Source: Aliidiomarina sp047920995 (GTDB lineage: Bacteria > Pseudomonadota > Gammaproteobacteria > Enterobacterales > Alteromonadaceae). Taken from it: 64,000 bases of DNA. The notes under the pieces are model-generated. The model saw only the letters and a list, made by a program, of their open reading frames with translations, had not been told where the DNA came from and did no database searches. Location of the stretch: the NCBI RefSeq assembly GCF_047920995.1, contig NZ_JBLRWZ010000010.1:7951-71950 (forward strand), in the 5' to 3' direction. The stretch's first letter is position 1. Each line of letters begins with the position of its first letter. Positions 8,110 to 17,358 of the stretch are shown here, piece after piece. The translations under genes and the position numbers were made by a program.

Positions 8110-11100
8110 TTAATGTGCTGCTTTGCGGGCTCGTAATGGTTCGCCAGAGCGTTGCCAAACATGTGCCCAATGTTGGCGCCAATACAATAGGCGGCTATAT
8201 GCATGAGGCACGAAGTATAAACTAGTTAGGGTGCTAAATGCTAAACCACCAATAATGGTAATGGCCATCGGTGTGTAGGGTGGGCCATCACCACCAATTT
8301 GGGTGTCGCCCAAGGCGAGCGGCAGCATGCCAAGAATAGTGGTGGCTACCGTCATGAGAATCGGCCGTACGCGCCTTGCGGCAGCTTCAAGAATAGCATT
8401 TTCAAGAGCAATGCCTTCATCAACTAGCTGATTAATGGCATCTACCAACACAATGCCATTATTCACCACGATACCCATTAGAATCAGCATACCAATCAGC
8501 GCCATTAAATCCATCGGCGTGCCCGTAAGCCAAAGCGCCCAAAACACCCCAGTAAGGGCGAGGATGAGCGAACCAATTACCGCCGAGGGTAATAGCAATG
8601 ATTCAAATAAAGCCGCCATCACCATGTACACCATGGCCACGGCAAGCAGCATATTAACCATCATGATGGTATTTTGCTGCTGTTGCGTGCGAAAGCCTCC
8701 ATCTAAGGTCCAGCGATAGCCATCGGGCAGCTGCATTTGGTTCATGGTGGCAGTAATTGCAGTGCGCGCTTGGGGCATTGTTAGATCTTCAAGGTTGGCA
8801 GTGATGCGCACAGCGGTTTGCCGATCGAACCGACGAATGGTACCAAGTTGCTCCACTTCTTCGATGGTGGCAATTTGGTTGAGATGCACCAAGGTATTTC
8901 CCACGCGGGCAATTACCATTTGCTGTAATTCTGGCAAAGAAAGGCTGAAATACTCGGGGAAAGTAACCCGTATTCGCATATCACCCTCTGGGTTATGCCG
9001 GAAGGAGCGTAAATTCCGCCCTCGCAACGCCACGCCAACTTGTTCGGCAACCATACTCGGGTTTAAGCCAAACCGTTCCGCTTGTTCGCGATCGATGCGA
9101 ATTTGCAGCTCATTTTTAGCGTTTCCGGTAGCGGTTTGCACGTCGGTAAGACCTTCAATGCGGCCCAGCATAGGAATGATTTCTTCGGCAAGTTGCTCTA
9201 ACTCTTGGGTGGAACGACCCTGCAAGGTAACTTGTACACCGCGATTATCGCCCCCGCGGAAACCAAACACCGGTTTGCTGCGGGGCAGTGGCGGCATATT
9301 TTCGCGAATGCGGCGCTGTATCTCCGTTACCGAAAGCTCACGGTTAGGGTTCAACAATATCGTGGAAATGGCATACCCTGGGGTGTAATAACTATATACA
9401 TCTTCGATTGCAAACATATCTTTGTTGGCATATAGGTAGCTTTCCATTGCCGTTACATCGCGCTCTACTTCAGAAAGCTTGTATTGCCCGGTGATGTGAT
9501 AGTTCATGAAAATCCGATCATTAAAGGCCATGTCGGTTTGATCGCCACTCACATTTTTAAACGGCAGCGCAGTGCTAGCCATAATGAACAGCATAATCAA
9601 GGTGGTAAGCCGAGGGTGGCGATGGCTCCATTGTAAGCTGCGCAGGTACCCCCGCTTAAGCCGGCCAGGTTGCGGTGGCTCAGGGCTGATTTTACTGTGG
9701 ATCTTGCTGAGTAATAGCGGAATTAGGGTTTGCGCAATCAATAGTGATGCCAATAGTGAAATACAGATCGCAATCGCCACATGCTCTAAGAAAATGGTAA
9801 TTTCACCGCCTTCGCCAAAGATATTGGGCAAGAATACGATAGCCGTAGTGAGTGTGCCCGCGATAATCGCCAACGAAACCCGGCTAGCCCCAGCAATAAT
9901 CGTATCCTGATCTTTTATTTTGCCGGTTGCTTGCTGTTCTTGTTGAATACTTTCGGTAACTACTACGGCGTTATCAATCAGCATACCTATAGCTAACATT
10001 AAGCCCATCATAGAGAGAATATTTAAGCTGTAGCCCAATAAATACATCACCCCGAGGGTAAGGCAAATGGCGATAGGTACCGAGAGCACAATGATGAGCG
10101 TAGTGCGCCAATCGCGCAAGAACAGATACAGCACAATAATCGATAAACACGCACCAATCAGGCCGGCAAAGAGTAGATCCCGCAATGAAGTAGTAACACT
10201 TTCCGCGGTGTTATCCATGGTCATTAGTTGAATGTCGGAAAACTCAGGAGTTCTTGCAACATCGCTAATTACTTGGCTGGCAGCCCGAGCAACATCTACT
10301 AAGTTAGCGCTGGATTCTTTATAAATATCTACGCCAATGGCATAGCGCTGGTTGAAGTGGCGACCATCGGTGGCGCGCGGTAGCTCATACTCAACAGTAG
10401 CAATATCACCAACAGTAAGCGTTGGAGTAATGGGTAGGGCGCGAATATCATCGAGGCTGCGATATTCACCGGCGGGCTTCACTAAAATTCGCTCGTAAGG
10501 CGTTTCCAGATAGCCGGCCGACATAGAGAAGTTAGCCTGATTTAGAATCTGGGTTATTTCACTTACGCTTAAGTTCGTAGCGCTTAGCGTTTGTGGGTTC
10601 AAACGAATTATAATTTCGCGCTGTTGCACCCCAAATAAAGCCACGCGAGAAACCCCAGCTACCCGCTCAAGGGGTTGCTTTAATTGCCGGTTAAGTAGTT
10701 CCCAAGCAAGAGATAAATCTTGTTCACTAGAGATGCGCAGCTGCATAACCGCCATATCATCGGTGTTAAATTGGTAGATAAATACCCGCTCTACATCATC
10801 GGGCAATAAGTGGCGCATGCTCTCCACGCGTTCTCGTGCCTCGATGCCACGAGCAGAAACGCTATCGTTCCAGTTAAAATTAAGCACCACATCGGCGCCA
10901 TTTTCACCTGAATTAGAGCGCATTTCTTGAATGCCGGGCAGGGTAGCGAGGGCTTCTTCGAGAGGCCGTGTAATCAACCGTTCTACTTCCGCTGGTGTTG
11001 AGCCACGATAAGGCACGTTCACCACTATTTGTGGAATATCGATGCCTGGGAATTTCTCGAGCGGCAACATGCGGCTGGAAACTAGCCCCAAAATGAGAAA

Positions 11101-11184
11101 GCTAAGGAAAAACATGCACACGGTTACTGGCCGCTTTAAAGCGAAGCTGGCCAGCGGTGCCGCAATTTCTGCTACTTTACGCAT
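8110..11184 (-). CDS. RND efflux permease, second subunit gene of the operon
   Basis: This is a 1024-residue proton-driven RND permease of the acriflavine-resistance family. It has the usual two halves: a TM helix at 18-38 followed by a large periplasmic pore/docking domain, then TM clusters including GMLIDNAVVVTES near residue 400. The TM4 acidic pair of AcrB appears here as Asp-Asn. The start overlaps the upstream permease by 8 bp. Two different permeases with one adaptor recall the heteromeric MdtABC and MuxABC arrangement. No outer-membrane channel gene is nearby, so a shared TolC-like channel is presumed. Confidence 0.9.
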   Translation of the reverse strand: MRKVAEIAAPLASFALKRPVTVCMFFLSFLILGLVSSRMLPLEKFPGIDIPQIVVNVPYRGSTPAEVERLITRPLEEALATLPGIQEMRSNSGENGADVVLNFNWNDSVSARGIEARERVESMRHLLPDDVERVFIYQFNTDDMAVMQLRISSEQDLSLAWELLNRQLKQPLERVAGVSRVALFGVQQREIIIRLNPQTLSATNLSVSEITQILNQANFSMSAGYLETPYERILVKPAGEYRSLDDIRALPITPTLTVGDIATVEYELPRATDGRHFNQRYAIGVDIYKESSANLVDVARAASQVISDVARTPEFSDIQLMTMDNTAESVTTSLRDLLFAGLIGACLSIIVLYLFLRDWRTTLIIVLSVPIAICLTLGVMYLLGYSLNILSMMGLMLAIGMLIDNAVVVTESIQQEQQATGKIKDQDTIIAGASRVSLAIIAGTLTTAIVFLPNIFGEGGEITIFLEHVAIAICISLLASLLIAQTLIPLLLSKIHSKISPEPPQPGRLKRGYLRSLQWSHRHPRLTTLIMLFIMASTALPFKNVSGDQTDMAFNDRIFMNYHITGQYKLSEVERDVTAMESYLYANKDMFAIEDVYSYYTPGYAISTILLNPNRELSVTEIQRRIRENMPPLPRSKPVFGFRGGDNRGVQVTLQGRSTQELEQLAEEIIPMLGRIEGLTDVQTATGNAKNELQIRIDREQAERFGLNPSMVAEQVGVALRGRNLRSFRHNPEGDMRIRVTFPEYFSLSLPELQQMVIARVGNTLVHLNQIATIEEVEQLGTIRRFDRQTAVRITANLEDLTMPQARTAITATMNQMQLPDGYRWTLDGGFRTQQQQNTIMMVNMLLAVAMVYMVMAALFESLLLPSAVIGSLILALTGVFWALWLTGTPMDLMALIGMLILMGIVVNNGIVLVDAINQLVDEGIALENAILEAAARRVRPILMTVATTILGMLPLALGDTQIGGDGPPYTPMAITIIGGLAFSTLTSLYFVPHAYSRLLYWRQHWAHVWQRSGEPLRARKAAH

Positions 11185-14100
11185 GATTGGCTACTCCCGG
11201 CGCAGGCTCTGCATCTGCAGTGGCAGCAAAATGCTTGCGATCGAACAGTTGATAAACCAATGGGATGAACAATAAGGTAAGTGCGGTGGCGAATAGCAAG
11301 CCACTGATTACCGCAATTGCCATACTGGCGCTCAATTCGGCACCTTCACCGATACCCAAAGCGAGAGGGAGTAGGCCAAGAATGGTTGTAAGGGTGGTCA
11401 TGAGTATAGGCCGCAACCGCTGGGCTGCTGCTTGCTGAATCGCCGCCAATTTAGCTATTCCTTCAACCCGCAATTGATTAATACGATCCACTAGTACAAT
11501 GGCATTATTCACCACAATACCGGCCAACATGATGAGGCCGATAAATACCACTACACTCAGCGGCGTACCAGTAACCCACAGGCCTACAATTGAGCCAGCA
11601 GCGGCTAGAGGCACTGAGAACATGATCAGTAATGGGTGGCCAAAGCTTTCAAATTGTGAGGCCATTACCAAGTACACCAAGAATACCGCGAGAGCTAACG
11701 CAAGCATTAATGAATTATATGATTCATCGAGCAGTTCGCTTTGCCCGCCGATATAGGCAGTTACACCCGGTGGTAAGCGCACGCTATCGAGAATTGCCTG
11801 CAGTTCAGCTTGTGCTTTGCGCACATCTCCACCTGCAGGGCTGGCACTAATCAGCGCTACGCGTTGTTGCGATAAGCGGGTGATTTCGCTTGGCCCAATG
11901 GTGCGATTAATGGTTGCCACAGCCGAAAGCGGAAGCTCTGTGGCGCTGCCCGGGTTGATAATGAGCTGTTCTATACGGTTGGGATCTTGGCGTACATGAT
12001 CTGGCAAGCGCACGCGGATATCAATTTGCCGGTCGTTTAGGTTGTATTGCGTAGCTACTTGGCCGCCAATTTGCGTGCTAATCGTGCGGGCTACATCCGG
12101 TGCTGATAAACCTACCCAAGCTAAGCGGGCATGATCAAAGATGATCTCCAACTCGGGTTGGCCACGGGTTAAGCCATTACGCACATCATTAAAGGCCGGA
12201 TTTTTTTCCAGCAAATCGGTAATAAGTTCAGCGCTATTTAGTAATCGATCAAGCTCAAAACCATACAATTCAACCACCATAGGCATATCGATTGATACAA
12301 GCTCTGGGAAATCAATGCGTGCTTGCACATCCGGTTGGCGATCCAAAAATGCGCGTAAATCAGCAATTAGGGCATCACGTTCAGATTCCAACACAGTGGG
12401 CTTCGCTACCACATGGAAGCGACCCCAATAATCACCACCTTGGTTGGCTTGAATTTGCATGAGTGAACCAGAACCAGCCACGGAATAGGTGCGCAATACC
12501 CGCTGATCATCACTTAAGAATGCTGCGATTTCGCCCATAAATTCATCGGTACGGTTAATGGGGGTGCCACGCGGTAGTTCGATATCAACGAAGAACTCGC
12601 GTTGTTCCATTTGTGGAATCAATTCAGCACCAAGGCGCGGTACTAATGCAAAGCATCCGATAGTAACAGCTGCAAACAAGGTGAAAAATAACCATGGTTT
12701 GCGTTGCATGCCCTGCAGGCTGCGAGAATGGCCGGAGCTTACAGCAGCGAAGCCATAATCAAACGCGAATACGATAGGTTTTGCGGCTTTAGCAAGTATC
12801 CAACCGATACCAGCAACGCTGCCACGTAAGGCTTTCAGCACCAGCAACGGTAGCCAAAAGAAGAATACCTTACTAAGTAAACGGAAGGGCCAGCCCAGCC
12901 AGAACAACACGCGTTGAATCAATGCACGGCGGGTTGGGGGCACCGCGGCGGTTGTTGGCTGGGTGGCATGTTGCCCGGGTAGTTCGGTGGCGTGCTTTGT
13001 GGTGTGCTCTGTGGCGTGCTCTGTGGCATAGCGACGAAACTCGCGGCTCGCCAACATAGGAATAAGAGTTAAAGCAACGAATAAAGAGGCAATCAGCGCA
13101 AAACTCACGGTGAGCGCTTGATCAGTGAACAGTTGCCCTGCCATACCACTTACAAACACTAGCGGCACAAAAACTGCTAGTGTGGTTAAAGTGGCAGCGA
13201 TTACTGCCCCAGTAACTTCTTGAGTGCCGGTAATCGCGGCTGCGCGATAGCCTTCACCAAGCTTCTTGCGGCGATCAATATTTTCCAACACTACAATCGC
13301 GTTATCTACCAACAAGCCTACGGCCAGTGCGATGCCACCTAACGACATTAAATTCAGGCTTAGGCCGCCCATAAACATAAATAGGAACGTGGCGATAACC
13401 GATACGGGAATGGCTAACGAAATAATGAAAGTTGGGCCTAGTTGGCGCAAGAATAACAAGATTACGGCCATAGCCAGCACACCGCCGAAAATCGCGTTTT
13501 GTTTTACTGAACTAATCGCATTGCGAATAAAGGTAGATTGGTCGGCAAGTAGCTCAAGGCTGTAATCCGCAGGTAGCTGTTGATTAATTTGCGGCAAGCG
13601 TGCGCGCACTTCGTCGGCTACGGTTACCGTATTGGCATCTCCTTCGCGATATAAGTTCAGCTCAATTGATTCGCGGCCATTTACTCGGCTAATGGCAGTG
13701 CGATCTTTATGGCCACTGCGCACCGTAGCGATATCTTTTAACTGAATGGGTGCACCGTTGCGGGTAGCAATGAAGATATTTTCCATGTCTTCAAGCGATT
13801 TAAATTGGTTTACCGTGCGCACTAAAAATTCTTGCGTACCGGTTTCAATGCGGCCACCCGATTGATTCATGTTCTCGGCGCGCAGGCGGCTAACAATGGT
13901 TTGCATATCGATGTTGAGCTGGCTAATGCGGTGCTCATCAATAAGAATTTGCACTTCATCTTCATAGCCACCGCCTGTGCGTACAGCGGCAACGCCCGGA
14001 ATACTCTCTATGCGGCGTTTGAGCTCATCATCTGCGTAGCGGCGCAGCTCCTGTAGTTCCCAAGGTGTGCCTACCGAGGCTTCGCGATTTAAAGCAAGGC

Positions 14101-14563
14101 GCATAATGGGCTCTAAATTCGGATTAAAGCGCAGCAGGGTAGGCTTTTCGATATCCAGCGGCAGCATTACCATATCGAGTTTCTCGCGTACCTCGATACC
14201 GGCGAAATCCATATTGGTGCCCCAAGCGAATTCCAACACGATATCGGATTGCCCAGCACGGGCATACGAAGTGATTTGCCGAACACCTTTTACGGTGCCT
14301 AAAGTTTCTTCAATGGGGCGATTAATGAGCTGCTCAATCTCACTTGGCGCAGCACCCACATAAGCGGTACGCACGGTAAGCGTGGGGTAACTCAAATCAG
14401 GCAATAAATTTACCGGTAAACGGCCTAAACTTACGAAGCCAAATAGCACGATGGCTAAGGTAAACATGATAATAGTAACAGGACGACGTACCGCTAAAGC
14501 TGCAATACCCTTCTGGCGCACAGGCGCAGAATTAGTTGCCGATGAATTGTTAGCTGCAGGCAT
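11177..14563 (-). CDS. RND efflux permease with an enlarged central loop
   Basis: This RND permease of 1128 residues is about 100 longer than usual. The N-terminal TM, the LVDNAIVVLENIDRR segment (TM4) and the C-terminal GIVVNNAIVLVDRIN motif mark the family. The extra length lies in the cytoplasmic loop between the two membrane halves, about residues 505-640. That loop starts with a degenerate Ala-Thr-Glu-His repeat and continues with several hydrophobic or amphipathic stretches (WLPLLVLKAL, FAFDYGFAAV). It follows the adaptor gene by 37 bp and overlaps the next permease by 8 bp. Substrate is unknown. Confidence 0.9.
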   Translation of the reverse strand: MPAANNSSATNSAPVRQKGIAALAVRRPVTIIMFTLAIVLFGFVSLGRLPVNLLPDLSYPTLTVRTAYVGAAPSEIEQLINRPIEETLGTVKGVRQITSYARAGQSDIVLEFAWGTNMDFAGIEVREKLDMVMLPLDIEKPTLLRFNPNLEPIMRLALNREASVGTPWELQELRRYADDELKRRIESIPGVAAVRTGGGYEDEVQILIDEHRISQLNIDMQTIVSRLRAENMNQSGGRIETGTQEFLVRTVNQFKSLEDMENIFIATRNGAPIQLKDIATVRSGHKDRTAISRVNGRESIELNLYREGDANTVTVADEVRARLPQINQQLPADYSLELLADQSTFIRNAISSVKQNAIFGGVLAMAVILLFLRQLGPTFIISLAIPVSVIATFLFMFMGGLSLNLMSLGGIALAVGLLVDNAIVVLENIDRRKKLGEGYRAAAITGTQEVTGAVIAATLTTLAVFVPLVFVSGMAGQLFTDQALTVSFALIASLFVALTLIPMLASREFRRYATEHATEHTTKHATELPGQHATQPTTAAVPPTRRALIQRVLFWLGWPFRLLSKVFFFWLPLLVLKALRGSVAGIGWILAKAAKPIVFAFDYGFAAVSSGHSRSLQGMQRKPWLFFTLFAAVTIGCFALVPRLGAELIPQMEQREFFVDIELPRGTPINRTDEFMGEIAAFLSDDQRVLRTYSVAGSGSLMQIQANQGGDYWGRFHVVAKPTVLESERDALIADLRAFLDRQPDVQARIDFPELVSIDMPMVVELYGFELDRLLNSAELITDLLEKNPAFNDVRNGLTRGQPELEIIFDHARLAWVGLSAPDVARTISTQIGGQVATQYNLNDRQIDIRVRLPDHVRQDPNRIEQLIINPGSATELPLSAVATINRTIGPSEITRLSQQRVALISASPAGGDVRKAQAELQAILDSVRLPPGVTAYIGGQSELLDESYNSLMLALALAVFLVYLVMASQFESFGHPLLIMFSVPLAAAGSIVGLWVTGTPLSVVVFIGLIMLAGIVVNNAIVLVDRINQLRVEGIAKLAAIQQAAAQRLRPILMTTLTTILGLLPLALGIGEGAELSASMAIAVISGLLFATALTLLFIPLVYQLFDRKHFAATADAEPAPGVANHA
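12963..13034. repeat. Degenerate 12-bp in-frame tandem repeat in the RND permease
   Basis: Three adjacent copies of a unit close to GTGGCGTGCTCT occupy 12987-13022, with a decayed fourth copy to 13034 and a related stretch from 12963. On the minus strand they encode a run of ATEH/ATKH-like tetrapeptides in the cytoplasmic loop, near residues 510-533. Because the unit is a multiple of three, copy-number change would preserve the frame. Confidence 0.85.
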
Positions 14564-14600
14564 GGCTCAAATTCCTTCTGAAATTTAGGTTCGCGTTAAC

Positions 14601-15716
14601 TTACAGCTCAACAACTTCTACGAGTGCGTTGTTACGAAGCGTGTTTTGGCCGGTAACGATCAGTAGTGCATGCTCTGCTAATCCTACGGTTACCTCAACC
14701 CAACCATTTTCACGAATACCGGTGCTAACAGGCACGCGTTGGGCTTTGTTTTCATGCACCACAAATACATAATTACTTTGATCTACCCGCACGATAGCGT
14801 GATGCGGAATACGCACAGCATCATGCTTTTGAGCGTAATGCAGATTTACGCGAGCAAACATGCCAGAACGCAGGGCATGGTTTTCATTTGGTACCGAAAG
14901 TACCACGCGGAAAGTGCCAGACGAGGCATCTACTACGGTACTTACGCGAGCTACTGCAGCAGTAATATGCTCGTTAGCACCGCTGGCTTGCAGTTGTAAA
15001 TCAGCTTGCTGGCCAACTTCAATATTGCGCAGCGCATGCTCGGGCAAGTTCACCGTGGCGCGCAAGGTGTTGGCATTCACAATATGGAATAGTGATTTCT
15101 GTTGGTAGGCCTGAATCATGTTGCCTGTTTTCACATAGCGCTCAGAAATATGGCCGGAAATAGGCGCCCGAATTACCGCTTCGGCATAATCTAGCTCGGC
15201 AATTTGGAGCTGAGCAGAAAGCGCATCGTGGCGTGATTGCAGCCGCTCAAGCTGCTCGGTACTTACCATTTGCTGGCCGGCAAGTTGGCGCATACGGGTA
15301 AGCTCTTGGCTAACCCCACGCAGCTCGGCAGCAATTTGCTCGCGGCTCAAGCGATAACGGGATGATTCTAAACGAGCCAGCGGTTGGCCTTGCTCTACAT
15401 AATCGCCTTCTTCTACCAGGATATCTTCCACAATACCGCTTACGCGAGCGATAACATCGGTTTCCTCTTCTGCTTCAAGAATAGTGCTGGCTTGGAAACT
15501 CGCACGCACGGTGCCTTTTCCTACGCGTACCGTTTCTACCGGCACACCGCGCTCGGTTTCATCGGGCTTGGCTGCTACTTCGCTGGGATTCACGTTGCCA
15601 CAACCAGAAAGGGTAGTTGCCAACACGAAAGTGGTGAAGATGGCGAGTAATAACGTTTTTGGATGAGTTCTAAAATTGCCGCTGTGCATAATATTTTCCA
15701 TTATTTGATTGAACAC
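14601..15716 (-). CDS. Membrane fusion (adaptor) lipoprotein of the RND efflux operon
   Basis: This periplasmic adaptor of 371 residues links the RND permeases to an outer-membrane channel. A lipoprotein signal ends in LSGC with Cys39. A lipoyl/biotinyl-like half motif (GIVEDILVEEGDYVEQGQPL), a helical hairpin (about 110-165) and the second half motif (APISGHISERYVKTG) follow, then beta-barrel and membrane-proximal domains. The GTG start at 15716 has AAGGA 9 nt upstream; in-frame ATGs at 15701 and 15689 are alternatives. It is first in a minus-strand operon with both permeases. Confidence 0.9.
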   Translation of the reverse strand: MFNQIMENIMHSGNFRTHPKTLLLAIFTTFVLATTLSGCGNVNPSEVAAKPDETERGVPVETVRVGKGTVRASFQASTILEAEEETDVIARVSGIVEDILVEEGDYVEQGQPLARLESSRYRLSREQIAAELRGVSQELTRMRQLAGQQMVSTEQLERLQSRHDALSAQLQIAELDYAEAVIRAPISGHISERYVKTGNMIQAYQQKSLFHIVNANTLRATVNLPEHALRNIEVGQQADLQLQASGANEHITAAVARVSTVVDASSGTFRVVLSVPNENHALRSGMFARVNLHYAQKHDAVRIPHHAIVRVDQSNYVFVVHENKAQRVPVSTGIRENGWVEVTVGLAEHALLIVTGQNTLRNNALVEVVEL

Positions 15717-15821
15717 TAGCTTAGTTCCTTAAGAATATGCGAAAAGCGTGCCAATAAATGTAAGATAATGAAAAATAACACATTAGTGGCTTGCTTTTGT
15801 ATTTCAGCGCTAGCGAAGTTG

Positions 15822-15863
15822 GTGAATTCTACATGGAATTTGCTGCAAGTTAGTGAATTCCAC
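15822..15863. promoter_or_regulatory. Direct-repeat element upstream of the efflux operon
   Basis: GTGAATTCTAC (15822-15832) and GTGAATTCCAC (15853-15863) are near-identical direct repeats 31 bp apart, about three helical turns, with a further GGAATT between them. They lie 106 bp or more upstream of the adaptor start and upstream of the metY promoter. The spacing suggests a dimeric regulator, but I do not recognise the motif. Confidence 0.3.
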
Positions 15864-15905
15864 CACTATTCTCGCCATAGTGCTTACTTTTTGCGCCCAA
15901 ATTAT

Positions 15906-15942
15906 TATAATTAGCTGTAGACATTTAGCCGTCTAAACGTGT
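15906..15942 (+). promoter_or_regulatory. metY promoter -10 with MetJ operator
   Basis: TATAAT at 15906-15911 is a perfect -10. Immediately downstream lie tandem met boxes: AGACATTT (15919-15926), AGCCGTCT (15927-15934) and AAACGTGT (15935-15942). The consensus box is AGACGTCT, so the matches are 6, 7 and 5 of 8. The operator would cover the start of transcription, a good position for repression by MetJ with S-adenosylmethionine. No good -35 is visible. Confidence 0.75.
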
Positions 15943-15996
15943 AGAGTTCCGTTATCGTGTTTTTATCTAATTTGTTTATCCTGTTAAGGAGATGCC

Positions 15997-17277
15997 ATGC
16001 GCCTCGAAACTCTTGCTCTACATCATGGTTATACTGCGGAAGAAACTACGCGAGCCGCAGCTGTACCCATTTACCAAACCACCTCTTTCACCTTTCGAGA
16101 TACTCAGCATGGTGCTGATCTATTTGATTTGAAGGTGGAAGGAAATATTTATTCGCGCATTATGAATCCCACAAATGCGGTGTTGGAGCAGCGTTTAGCA
16201 GCTATTGAAGGCGGTGTTGGCGCGTTAGCTGTTGCCTCGGGCATGGCCGCTATTAATTACGCGATTCAAACCATTACCGCAGCAGGCGATAATATTGTGA
16301 GCATCAGCAAACTGTATGGGGGTACCTATAACTTTTTTGCCCACTCACTGCCGCAGCAAGGAATTGATGTGCGCTTTGCTGATGAGGATGATTTAGCAGG
16401 CATTGCGGCGCTGATTGATGAGCGCACGAAGCTGCTGTTTTGTGAATCAATTGGTAATCCAGCGGGTAATATTGTAGATATTCAAAAGCTTGCCGATGTT
16501 GCTCATGCACATGGCATTCCGCTGGTAGTGGATAATACGGTGCCTACGCCAATTCTTTGTCGGCCAATAGAGCAGGGCGCTGATATTGTGGTGCACGCCC
16601 TTACTAAATATATAGGCGGACATGGTACCACTATTGGCGGTATTATTATTGATAGCGGTAAATTTGATTGGGCTGCGCAACCAGAGCGTTTTCCGCAACT
16701 GAATAAGCCAGATCCTTCCTATCATGGCGTGGTATATACCGAAGCGCTAGGCCCAGCAGCCTTTATTGGCCGCGCACGCGTAGTGCCGCTACGTAATACC
16801 GGTGCTGCGCTTTCGGCCCAAAGCGCGTTTAATTTCTTGCAAGGTTTAGAAACCTTGGCACTTCGTATTGAGCGGCATTGCGAAAATGCGCAGAAAGTTG
16901 CCGAATATTTGCATCAACATCCAGCGGTTGAATGGGTGAATTATGCCGGGTTACCTGGTGATCACTATCATGCATTAGCGCAGAAAATTACCCAAGGTAA
17001 AGCATCAGGAATTCTTAGCTTTGGCGTAAAAGGTGGCTATGCGGCGGCGGTGAAGTTTATTGATGCATTACAATTATTCTTGCGCTTAGTAAATATTGGT
17101 GATGCGAAATCGTTAGCCTGCCATCCAGCCTCTACCACTCATCGGCAGCTATCGCCGGAAGAGTTGCAACGGGCTGGCGTAAGTACAGATTTAGTGCGTC
17201 TTTCAGTTGGGATTGAGCATATTGATGATATTTTGCTAGATCTTGAGCAAGCTCTGCAAATAAGCCAACGTACTTAG
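15997..17277 (+). CDS. metY: O-acetylhomoserine (or O-succinylhomoserine) sulfhydrylase, MetY type
   Basis: This cytoplasmic PLP enzyme of 426 residues joins an acylated homoserine with sulfide to make homocysteine. The Cys/Met metabolism fold is clear: SRIMNPTN near 52, GMAAINYA near 81, and the PLP lysine at about 204 in HALTKYIGGHG. Length and the segment after the PLP site (HGVVYTEALGPAAFIGRAR) fit the MetY branch rather than shorter cystathionine synthases. It is monocistronic, with a MetJ operator upstream and a strong terminator downstream shared with convergent metA. Acyl specificity is uncertain because MetA here looks succinyl-type. Confidence 0.92.
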   Translation: MRLETLALHHGYTAEETTRAAAVPIYQTTSFTFRDTQHGADLFDLKVEGNIYSRIMNPTNAVLEQRLAAIEGGVGALAVASGMAAINYAIQTITAAGDNIVSISKLYGGTYNFFAHSLPQQGIDVRFADEDDLAGIAALIDERTKLLFCESIGNPAGNIVDIQKLADVAHAHGIPLVVDNTVPTPILCRPIEQGADIVVHALTKYIGGHGTTIGGIIIDSGKFDWAAQPERFPQLNKPDPSYHGVVYTEALGPAAFIGRARVVPLRNTGAALSAQSAFNFLQGLETLALRIERHCENAQKVAEYLHQHPAVEWVNYAGLPGDHYHALAQKITQGKASGILSFGVKGGYAAAVKFIDALQLFLRLVNIGDAKSLACHPASTTHRQLSPEELQRAGVSTDLVRLSVGIEHIDDILLDLEQALQISQRT

Positions 17278-17300
17278 TTACTGCAAACCATAAGTTGCAT

Positions 17301-17338
17301 AAAACAAACAAAGGTGCCTGGGCGCCTTTGTTTGTTTT
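17301..17338. terminator. Bidirectional terminator between metY and metA
   Basis: Eighteen-base arms at 17301-17318 and 17321-17338 pair with a single G-T wobble. The GC core GGTGCC/GGCGCC is flanked by A-rich and T-rich ends (AAAACAAACAAA and TTTGTTTGTTTT). The symmetry serves both convergent genes. Confidence 0.85.
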
Positions 17339-17358
17339 ACTATCGCGTACTATATATT

